Assembly (NCBI RefSeq): GCF_036345155.1
Contig: NZ_CP107772.1
Location: forward strand, 1,054,001-1,118,000
Direction: 5' to 3'
From: Streptomyces sp. NBC_00582
Lineage (GTDB): Bacteria > Actinomycetota > Actinomycetes > Streptomycetales > Streptomycetaceae
Length of the DNA: 64,000 bases
The notes beneath the pieces were generated by a model. It was given only the letters and a program-made list of their open reading frames with translations. It made no database searches and was not told the origin of the DNA. The translations under genes and the position numbers were made by a program. Position 1 is the first letter of the stretch. The number at the start of each line of letters is the position of its first letter. Positions 57,695 through 64,000 of the stretch are shown here, piece by piece.

Positions 57695-59305
57695 ATGAGG
57701 AGTCTGGATCCCACGGATCCTCCGGCCGTCGGCGGGTATCCGCTGCTGGCGCGGCTCGGCGCCGGCGGCATGGGGCAGGTGTTCCTCTCGCGTACGGCGT
57801 CCGGCAGGCCGTTGGCGCTGAAGACCGTGCGGAGCGAGTTCGGCGCGGATCCGGGGTTCGAGGAACGGTTCGCCCGCGAGATCGCCAGCAGTGAGCAGGT
57901 GCGCTCCGCCTGGACGGTGGCCGTCGTCGACTACAGCCCCGCGGGACACCGGCCGCAGTGGCTCGCCACGGAGTACGTCCCGGCCCCCTCCCTGGCGGAC
58001 TGGGTGGAACGGCACGGTCCGCTGCCGGAGCCCGCGGTCCGCGCGCTCGGCGCGGAACTCGCGGAAGGGCTGCGGGCGGTGCACCGGGCGGGCCTCGCGC
58101 ATCGCGACCTGAAGCCCTCCAACGTGCTGCTCGCCCGCCGCCGTCCCCTGCTCATCGACTTCGGCATCGCCCGTGCCGCCGACGACACCCGGCACACCCG
58201 CACCGGCGGTGTCATCGGCTCACCCGGATACATGGCTCCGGAGCAGGCGACCGGAGGGATCTCGGCCGAGCCCGGTGACCTCTTCGCCCTGGGCGCCGTA
58301 CTGGTCTATGCGGCCACCGGAAAGGGCCCCTTCCTGCATCCCGGTGAGGATCCCTCGGCGGCGCAGCTGCTCTACCGGATCGTGCACGAGGAGCCGGTGC
58401 TCGACGGCGTACCGCCCGCCCTCGTGCCACTGGCGGCCGCGTGCCTGCGCAAGTCACCGCAGGAGCGTCCCGGCACCGACGAGGTGCTCGAACGTCTCGG
58501 CGCCGGCCACGACGCCTGGGCCGCGGCCCTCCCACCGGGGCTGGAGGCGGAGATCACCGCGAAGGAGGCCGAGCTGCGGACGGCGCTGGAGCGGTCGTCC
58601 CTCCCCTCCCCGGCCCCGCCTGCGGGGTTCGGGCCGCCGGTCGCCCACCCGCCTCCTCCGGCTCTGCCGCCCGGGACCACTCCGGGATCCCCGTCCTACG
58701 GCCCGCACGGCACGGGATCCGCCCCCGCGCCCGTCCGGCGGTCGGCGCGTCTGCGCGCGGCCGCGGTCCTCGCGGGGATGGGGGCGACGGCGGCGGTCGT
58801 CGCGGCGATCACCTGGCCGGACGACGGTCAAGGCGCTTCCCGGTCGCCTTCCTCCTCCCCCTCCGCCTCCCCCTCCCCTTCCACGGCCTCCACCCCGTCG
58901 TCGGACGCCCTGCCCGCCTCGTGGGTGGGCACCTGGCGGGGCACCGGGCCGGGCAGCTCCGCCGGGGACGGGATCGTCAACGCGCGCACGACCGAGGTGT
59001 CCGTCACCGTCACGCTGCACGCGGCCGACCGCGGAGAGATCGTGGGCCGACAGGTCAGCCATGTGACCGAAGCCGGTACCGGTCAGGACATCGGGTGCAC
59101 CGAAACGCTGCGCCTGCGGGAGTCCCACGGAGCGACCATGGTCTTCGAGGCGGCCACGAGCGCACCCACCGACCCCTCCACCGGCGTGCTGTGCACGCGG
59201 GGCAACCTCTACACACTGCGGAAGACCGGCGAGGACGTGCTCACCCTGGAGGACGAGGGCAGTCAGGCGTCGGGATCGCCGTCGCGCCTGACCCGCTCTT
59301 CCTGA
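57695..59305 (+). CDS. Membrane-anchored Ser/Thr protein kinase with extracellular C-terminal domain
   Basis: 536 aa from the ATG at 57695 (CGGAGAGG upstream). Kinase domain 15-270: LLARLGAGGMGQVFLSRT, Lys 43 in LALKTV, catalytic loop HRDLKPSN with Asp 138, DFG at 155-157, GSPGYMAPEQ. A Pro-rich juxtamembrane region (300-350) and one transmembrane helix (about 354-374) follow. A Ser/Pro-rich linker leads to an external domain (about 405-525) with SWVGTWRGTGPGSSAGDG, EVSVTVTLHAADRGEIVG and two Cys. The external domain is not PASTA. It resembles the lipocalin-like tails of other Streptomyces kinases and may sense an external ligand. Confidence 0.92.
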   Translation: MRSLDPTDPPAVGGYPLLARLGAGGMGQVFLSRTASGRPLALKTVRSEFGADPGFEERFAREIASSEQVRSAWTVAVVDYSPAGHRPQWLATEYVPAPSLADWVERHGPLPEPAVRALGAELAEGLRAVHRAGLAHRDLKPSNVLLARRRPLLIDFGIARAADDTRHTRTGGVIGSPGYMAPEQATGGISAEPGDLFALGAVLVYAATGKGPFLHPGEDPSAAQLLYRIVHEEPVLDGVPPALVPLAAACLRKSPQERPGTDEVLERLGAGHDAWAAALPPGLEAEITAKEAELRTALERSSLPSPAPPAGFGPPVAHPPPPALPPGTTPGSPSYGPHGTGSAPAPVRRSARLRAAAVLAGMGATAAVVAAITWPDDGQGASRSPSSSPSASPSPSTASTPSSDALPASWVGTWRGTGPGSSAGDGIVNARTTEVSVTVTLHAADRGEIVGRQVSHVTEAGTGQDIGCTETLRLRESHGATMVFEAATSAPTDPSTGVLCTRGNLYTLRKTGEDVLTLEDEGSQASGSPSRLTRSS

Positions 59306-59378
59306 CGCCCGGGGCCGTGGGTGCCGTATTTCGGTGGACGCCCTCGTGACGGGGTCTCGAAGCGGCAGAATTCGGCAT

Positions 59379-59969
59379 ATGAGCTTTCTCAGCTACCTGC
59401 GGCTCCTCGGGGCGGCGGGGACCTCGCCGCGGGTCGGGCGGCCCGACGCGGGGGCGGCCGACGCGAAGACGCTGGAGTACGCGACCCAGCTTCTCGCGGA
59501 GGCGCGCAGCGAGGTCGACCGGGCCGACAACAAGGCGCAGATCCTGCTCGCCGGTGCCGGTGTCGGGGCCGGCGCGCTCGCGGGTGGACTGCTCGCCGGG
59601 TCGTGGTCGCCGCGTTCCCTGGACGCCTCCGTGCAGTGGCTGTGGTGGCTGGGGTTCGCGGCGGCGGCCTGCGGGGTGGGTCTGCTGGCCCGGGCGGTGT
59701 ATCCGCGAGGGGCTCGGCCGGGGGGCGCCCGTCCGGTGACGCGTGTGGAGTACTTCATGGACGCCGCGCGGTTCTCGACCGAGGGAGAACTGGTCGCCGG
59801 GCTGCGCCGCTCCGCGGACGAGCGGCTGGCGGCGACCGCCAGCCAACTGCGGCTGGTGAGTGCGATCGTGACGTTGAAATACCGTGCCGTCGCCTGGGGA
59901 ATGTGGATGTTCACGGTGGCCGTGGTGTGCTGCACGGCCGCCGTGCTGCTGGACGGGTGGGCGGTCTGA
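59379..59969 (+). CDS. Pycsar-effector-like membrane protein (PycTM / DUF5706)
   Basis: 196 aa from the ATG at 59379. The family pattern is clear: YATQLLAEARSEVDRADNKAQILLAGAGVGAGALAGGLLAGSW (conserved R-x-D-x-K segment before helix 1), WLWWLGFAAAACGVGLLARAVYPRG (helix 2), a connecting RVEYFMDAARFS segment, and TLKYRAVAWGMWMFTVAVVCCTAAVLL (helix 3). In Pycsar anti-phage systems such proteins respond to cyclic pyrimidine nucleotides and damage the inner membrane. Here it converges with a cyclase-like gene, with 26 bp between stops. Pycsar operons described so far are mostly co-directional, so pairing is inferred. Confidence 0.8.
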   Translation: MSFLSYLRLLGAAGTSPRVGRPDAGAADAKTLEYATQLLAEARSEVDRADNKAQILLAGAGVGAGALAGGLLAGSWSPRSLDASVQWLWWLGFAAAACGVGLLARAVYPRGARPGGARPVTRVEYFMDAARFSTEGELVAGLRRSADERLAATASQLRLVSAIVTLKYRAVAWGMWMFTVAVVCCTAAVLLDGWAV

Positions 59970-59995
59970 GCGTGCTCCGCAGGGGGGCGCGTGGC

Positions 59996-60844
59996 TCACA
60001 CGTCGTCGTCGAAGTCGTCGTCGTCCGGGTCGTCGGCGTCGGCGTCCTCCGCGTGCGTAGTGCTGTCCACGGCGTGGTGTCCCTGGTGATGGGCCAGTAG
60101 TTCCTTGGCCAGACAGGCGCCTTCGAGGGTGCGCACGCCGAGGTCCAGGGCGTCGCGTCCCCGGCCCCGGACCTGGCTCCCGGACGTCACGGCCGTGCCG
60201 GGAGCCAGGGACACCGCTGGAGTCTCCTTCACCGGGCTCGTGTCCCCCTTCGTCGCGGCGGGTTCCGGCACGGGCGCGTCGATCCAGGCGCTGCGCCGGA
60301 AACGCTTCTCCGGGATGTCGATCTCGACCTGCCGGAACGCCGCCGGATCCAGGCCGGGATAGTGGTGCTGGACCACTTGCTCGTAGGTGTGGTCGGTGAC
60401 CGCCGTGACGAGATCGCGGTCCGGGGCGGCCTCCAACGCCCTCCTGAGCGGGCCGGAGTTGAGCAGCCGGCAGACGTCGATGACGACGCCGCTCGCGAAG
60501 CCGGTCTTGCCCACGTGCACCAGCCCCTCGCCGACCGACGCCCGCATCCGCAGCCGACCGGCCCCGCTGCGCCCCCGGTTGTCCATCTCCAGCGCGTCCC
60601 GCAGACCGATCAGCAGCCGGGGAATCACCCGCGTCTGGTCGATGCCCTCGGGCAGGATCATCAGCACGCCGTCCCCGCTGTCCTGACGGGCGAAGGCCTC
60701 GGTCCGGGCCTCCGACAGGGCGTGCTCCACCACCCGGTCCAACCGCTCCTGTTCCCTGATCTGTTCCAGATGCAGCCGTGCGCTGTAGCTCTCGATGTCG
60801 ACGGCGAAGACGAATCGAGTGATTCCCGGAGTCACCAGGCTCAT
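59996..60844 (-). CDS. Class III nucleotidyl-cyclase-like protein (possible pyrimidine cyclase)
   Basis: 282 aa from the ATG at 60844 (GGGAGAGAGGGA upstream). Residues 8-190 follow the class III cyclase fold: FVFAVDIESYSAR (metal Asp 16), FARQDSGDGVLMILPEG (metal Asp 58), RLRMRASVGEGLVHVGKTGFASGVVIDVCRLLNS (Arg 126). The Lys that selects adenine in K-x-x-GD is Gln 54 here, and the transition-state Asn position appears to be Ile 122. So it is either not a purine cyclase or is altered. The tail (195-282) is disordered and ends in a run of Asp. It lies 32 bp behind two dynamin-like genes on the same strand. Confidence 0.72.
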   Translation of the reverse strand: MSLVTPGITRFVFAVDIESYSARLHLEQIREQERLDRVVEHALSEARTEAFARQDSGDGVLMILPEGIDQTRVIPRLLIGLRDALEMDNRGRSGAGRLRMRASVGEGLVHVGKTGFASGVVIDVCRLLNSGPLRRALEAAPDRDLVTAVTDHTYEQVVQHHYPGLDPAAFRQVEIDIPEKRFRRSAWIDAPVPEPAATKGDTSPVKETPAVSLAPGTAVTSGSQVRGRGRDALDLGVRTLEGACLAKELLAHHQGHHAVDSTTHAEDADADDPDDDDFDDDV

Positions 60845-60876
60845 GGTCCCTCTCTCTCCCTGCACGCTCGTTCCTT

Positions 60877-62418
60877 TCACGCTCGCTGGACACGGTCCAG
60901 GAGCAGGTCGTAACTGCGCCGCACGGTCCGGGCCGCCTCCGCCACCTCCGGCCCCCGGGCGACGTCGAGATCCACGGCCGCCCAGTACGCCTGCCGCCGC
61001 AGGGCGGTCCGCACCAGCGTGTCGACGTCGCAGTCCTCGTCCAGCCCGAGCCGGCACGCCGGGCTGTCGCCCTTCTCGCCGGTCAGGCGCAGGATCTCCG
61101 CGACCTCGCTCGGGGAGCAGGCGAGGGTCCCGTCGTACAGGCGGCGCAGCAGGTGCAGCTCGGCGAAGACGTGTTCGGTCAGGCGCAGCCGGGTCACCTC
61201 CTCGGCCGCCTCCTCCAGGCGCCAGCGGACCCAGGCGTCGCATCGGGTGTCCGCGAGGGCGGGAAGCGCCCGGGCCTCCTGTACGGCACGGTCGAGCTTG
61301 ACCACGGTGGCCCGGTTGCCGAAGTGGTCCACCAGCACGTCCCCCAGGTGCTCGACGCCGCTGCGGCACCGCAGTTCGCGCAGCAGGGCGGCACCGTCGG
61401 TGAGCCCCTCGCGGATCAGGTCGCAGGCGAGGACGATGCCGTAGCCGCCGAACCGGCGGAACAGCGCCTCCCTGCGCTCCGGTGGAACGGGAAGGTCCGC
61501 GTAGTCGCGGGAGACGAAGTACGGGCCGCGGCGGACGCGCGCGGTCAGCGTCTTCGGGTCCACGTCCGCGAGTGCGGTGAGGTCCGCGATGTCCCGCGGG
61601 GTGGCGGCGGCCGCACCGGTGGCCAGCCGCCCGGCCACGGGGACGAGTTCGAAGAGGGTACGGCGGCCCCCCGAGCGGTGCATGAGTCGGTCGGCGACGT
61701 GTCGCGCCTCGGCGAGCGGATCCGCGCAGGACGGCCAGTAGTGCTCCACCTTCGTGAGCGCGCCGACCGCGGTCAGCGGTTCGACGCCGCGGGTCCCCGA
61801 CCCCGTGACCTCCGCCAGCAGCCGCTCCTCGGAGTCGGCCAGTCCGGAGGCGAACACCAGGACCAGCGCGTCGGCGCGGCTCGCGTGCTCCACCGTGGCA
61901 TGTCTCAGGTCGGTTCCCGTGCGGCCCAGGAAGCGCAGTGTCCGCGCCGAGTCCTCACCGAGCCAGGAGTCGAGTCCGGGGGTGTCCACGAGGTCGAACC
62001 GGTCGAGAGCGCTGTGGGGCAGCCCCAGGTCGAGCCGGTCCACGGCCCTCAGCTCCGCCTGCCGTCCGGAGTCCTCGTGCGCGCTCACGACCCACGCGCG
62101 GAACTCCTCGACGGCGCATACCCGGTGCGGCCGGCCGTCGCGGTAGTGCACGGTCAGCGTCTCCCGTGCGGCCCGGTGCAGCCTGGTCACCTGGAACGTC
62201 AGCTCCGACACCCCGGTCGGGACGCGTTCCTCCCGCAGCAGGGCGTTGACCAGCGTCGACTTGCCCGAGCTGACCCGGCCGACGAGGGCGACCCTCAGGC
62301 GTGCCCCGAAGCCGTCCCGTATCTCCGCCAGCCGCTCCCGCGCCGCGGCGAGCTCCTGCGCCCCGCCCAACCGCCGTTCAGCGCGCCCGAAGGCCTCCCA
62401 CACCCGCTCCCGCACCAT
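60877..62418 (-). CDS. Dynamin-like GTPase, second of a pair
   Basis: 513 aa from the ATG at 62418, which overlaps the upstream stop (TGATG). GTPase motifs: G1 GRVSSGKST (48-56), G3 DTPGLDSW (from 145), G4 TKVE (222-225). After the G domain come long helical stretches (QEARALPALADTRCDAWVRWRLEEAAEEVTRLRLTEHVFAELHLLRRLYDG) typical of the bundle region. No transmembrane segment is seen. Streptomyces has paired dynamins (DynA/DynB) that stabilise division rings in sporulation; other bacterial dynamins protect membranes against phage. Context with a cyclase and PycTM protein leaves both roles open. Confidence 0.85.
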   Translation of the reverse strand: MVRERVWEAFGRAERRLGGAQELAAARERLAEIRDGFGARLRVALVGRVSSGKSTLVNALLREERVPTGVSELTFQVTRLHRAARETLTVHYRDGRPHRVCAVEEFRAWVVSAHEDSGRQAELRAVDRLDLGLPHSALDRFDLVDTPGLDSWLGEDSARTLRFLGRTGTDLRHATVEHASRADALVLVFASGLADSEERLLAEVTGSGTRGVEPLTAVGALTKVEHYWPSCADPLAEARHVADRLMHRSGGRRTLFELVPVAGRLATGAAAATPRDIADLTALADVDPKTLTARVRRGPYFVSRDYADLPVPPERREALFRRFGGYGIVLACDLIREGLTDGAALLRELRCRSGVEHLGDVLVDHFGNRATVVKLDRAVQEARALPALADTRCDAWVRWRLEEAAEEVTRLRLTEHVFAELHLLRRLYDGTLACSPSEVAEILRLTGEKGDSPACRLGLDEDCDVDTLVRTALRRQAYWAAVDLDVARGPEVAEAARTVRRSYDLLLDRVQRA

Positions 62419-64000
62419 CACCCCACATCACCACCCGGCTCGGGAGACGGTGAGGGAGCCGGTGCCGGGGCGGGATCGTCTTTCGGCACATCCGGCCCAT
62501 CCGGCCCATCCTCCCGATACAGCCCGGCCGCTGCCTCGGACAAGGTCGCCGCGCGGAGCCTGAGGTGGCTCAGTTCGTGCAGTTCCTCCTCGAGGGCGCG
62601 GCGGCGGGTCAGGGCGTCGCGGGCTGTCGTCTCGCGGGCGTCGGCCAGCCGCCGTTGTTCGGCCTGGGCGGTCTGGCGGGCCTGGGCCACACGGCTGTCG
62701 AGTTCGGTGACGACGGCGGTGCTCCACTCCGTGAGCACCGTGGTGATCTCCTGGTCGAGGTACTTCTGCTGTTCCTTGCGCAGGGGTGCCAGCGCCCGGC
62801 GCAGTGCCTCGCGCCGGGCGGTGGTCTCCTCCTGTGTGATGATCCGCTCCGCGTTGCCGTACCCGGCCGCGGTCCCCACGGCGCCGCCGAGCGCGGAGCC
62901 GATGAAGGCCCCCCACTGGCCGCCGAGCGTGCTTCCCAGCCCGGGGAAGATCAGTGTGCCCGCCAGCGCGCCGAGGGCGAATCCGCCGGCGGCGCCGGCC
63001 GAGCTGCCCACGCCGAACCCGGCACTGGAACTCATCAGTTTGCGGCGCTCGGCGTCACCCTTGCGCTCGGACCTGGCCATCGGGGGCAGCGCGGGAACGG
63101 GCGGGGTGGGCAGCCGGCCGATCGGGGCGGGTGTCAGCCGCAGGCCGTCGAAGGTGGAGAAGTCCCGCACCACGCGGGCCGCTTCCCGTGCCGCCAGCTC
63201 GTTCGCGGTGCCGAGGAGCTGGGCGATCTCCTCCGTGAGGTCGGACAGCAGGCGGTCCGGGTTGTCCAGGTAGGCGTCCTGGTAGAGGTGGTCGGCGTTG
63301 ACGAGCCCCCAGGCCTGGGCGAGGCCGTCGCTCGTCTCGCGCCGCAGCCGGGCGTGCATCGCGGTGAGGGCGTCCCGCAGTTCCGTACGCCACCGGGAGC
63401 CGTTGCCGTCGAGTTCGGCGAGGCGGCGCTGCTGGTCCTCGGCCTGCGCGGTGAGGCGGCCGAGCTCGTCCTCCTGCAGTGCGGCGAGGGCCGTCATCTC
63501 GGCCTGCACCGGCCGTGCCAGCGCGTGCGCGCAGGCGTCGACGGCGTCGAGGGCACCGCCCAGCAGCACCTGCGCCCGCCTGCGGAAGAGCGCCGACCAC
63601 AGTGCCTCCTCCAGTGCGGTGAAGTTGCTCAGCTCCAGGTCCTCGGGGTCGCCGGAGACCAGGTGGTCGAGCCGTGCGCGGCTGGAGACGGGCACCACGG
63701 TCAGCCGGTCGGCGGGCACCCCGGTGGTGGCGGCGAGTTTGTCTACGGTGTTGCGCAGCGCCTCCTCGTGGTCGGGCAGCGCGTCCGTCTTGTTGAGGAC
63801 GAAGACCTGCCCGCCGACGTCCCCGAGTGTCTGCGCCGCCTTCATGGCGCGGTCGAGGAAGGCGAGTTCGCTCTCGCTGAGGGGGCGCAGGACGTCGGTG
63901 ACGAAGACCAGCGCGTCGGCGGCGGGCAGGATCGCGGCCGTGGCCGCCGTGTGTTCCCGGTGGACGCCGCCGACCCCGGGTGTGTCGACCAGCGTGAGGC
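62418..64000 (-). CDS. Dynamin-like GTPase, first of a pair (5' part outside window)
   Basis: The frame is open to the window edge; at least 527 residues are visible. The edge reads LTLVDTPGVGGVHREHTAATAAILPAADALVFVTDVLRPLSESE (G3) and then VFVLNKTDALPDHEEAL (G4 NKTD). The middle is helical; a glycine-zipper segment GVGSSAGAAGGFALGALAGTLIFPGLGSTLGGQWGAFIGSALGG (about 250 codons from the end) is a likely membrane-inserting hairpin or paddle. Coiled coil follows (EWSTAVVTELDSRVAQARQTAQAEQRRLADARE), and the tail is acidic and Pro-rich. G1 lies beyond the window. It heads the operon dynamin-dynamin-cyclase. Confidence 0.85.
   Translation of the reverse strand, partial: LTLVDTPGVGGVHREHTAATAAILPAADALVFVTDVLRPLSESELAFLDRAMKAAQTLGDVGGQVFVLNKTDALPDHEEALRNTVDKLAATTGVPADRLTVVPVSSRARLDHLVSGDPEDLELSNFTALEEALWSALFRRRAQVLLGGALDAVDACAHALARPVQAEMTALAALQEDELGRLTAQAEDQQRRLAELDGNGSRWRTELRDALTAMHARLRRETSDGLAQAWGLVNADHLYQDAYLDNPDRLLSDLTEEIAQLLGTANELAAREAARVVRDFSTFDGLRLTPAPIGRLPTPPVPALPPMARSERKGDAERRKLMSSSAGFGVGSSAGAAGGFALGALAGTLIFPGLGSTLGGQWGAFIGSALGGAVGTAAGYGNAERIITQEETTARREALRRALAPLRKEQQKYLDQEITTVLTEWSTAVVTELDSRVAQARQTAQAEQRRLADARETTARDALTRRRALEEELHELSHLRLRAATLSEAAAGLYREDGPDGPDVPKDDPAPAPAPSPSPEPGGDVG

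Overview
The window is very GC-rich, with G/C-heavy third codon positions, GTG/TTG starts, Shine-Dalgarno motifs such as GGAGG, and gene families typical of Streptomyces: oleate hydratase, a UbiA/type III PKS cluster, SpoIIE phosphatases and a DUF4242 nickel-binding-like protein. It looks like an accessory or arm-type region of a Streptomyces chromosome. I found no rRNA, tRNA, CRISPR array, transposase or phage gene.

Layout. (1) 0-5.3 kb: the 3' end of a GntR regulator, an FGGY sugar kinase, a DUF1918-HTH-PPOX fusion, a universal stress protein (USP) and an APH-like/AAA kinase fusion. (2) 5.3-32.6 kb: a hypoxia/dormancy island. It holds CBS-BON proteins, USPs, a DosS/OsdK-like sensor kinase, PPDK, AdhE, a ribosome-hibernation-like protein, oleate hydratase, a zinc alcohol dehydrogenase, a GNAT-fused NDP-forming acyl-CoA synthetase, GAPDH, phosphoketolase, pyruvate formate-lyase with its activase, a DevR/OsdR-like response regulator and a NarK-like transporter. 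A 14-bp palindrome GGGCCG-NN-CGGCCC recurs in front of most of these units, usually with a second copy 21-24 bp away. This suggests one regulon run by the DevR-like regulator. Metabolically the set fits low-oxygen survival: phosphoketolase, PFL and GAPDH feed acetyl-CoA or acetyl-P and NADH, AdhE and ADH re-oxidise NADH, and the acyl-CoA synthetase and PPDK could make ATP. Three genes in the island are decayed: a flavin monooxygenase, a USP and a PPOX protein.

(3) 32.7-42.7 kb: a patchwork of small units. These are VanZ with an OmpR-type two-component system, an AraC regulator, an amidase, a cytidine-deaminase-like protein, a RidA-monooxygenase fusion divergent from a LysR regulator, and a DJ-1/PfpI protein divergent from a MocR-like regulator. 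(4) 42.7-47.4 kb: xylan degradation, with a GH11 xylanase and a CE4 acetyl-xylan esterase that share an almost identical CBM2 module, a LacI regulator, an SDR and a truncated Gfo/Idh gene. (5) 47.3-53.2 kb: an AraC regulator, a DUF4242 protein and a phenolic-lipid-type cluster (type III PKS, ICMT-like methyltransferase, FAD monooxygenase) with a divergent UbiA prenyltransferase and an unknown partner. (6) 53.2-59.3 kb: a PAS-GAF-SpoIIE phosphatase, a flavin reductase, an Ala/Lys-rich protein, a truncated histidine kinase and a membrane Ser/Thr kinase. (7) 59.3-64 kb: a PycTM/DUF5706 membrane protein convergent with a class III cyclase-like protein, which sits in an operon behind two dynamin-like GTPases. 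This last group is the best candidate for an undescribed system: a Pycsar-like signalling pair joined to bacterial dynamins.

All calls rest on reading motifs by eye. No database search was run.
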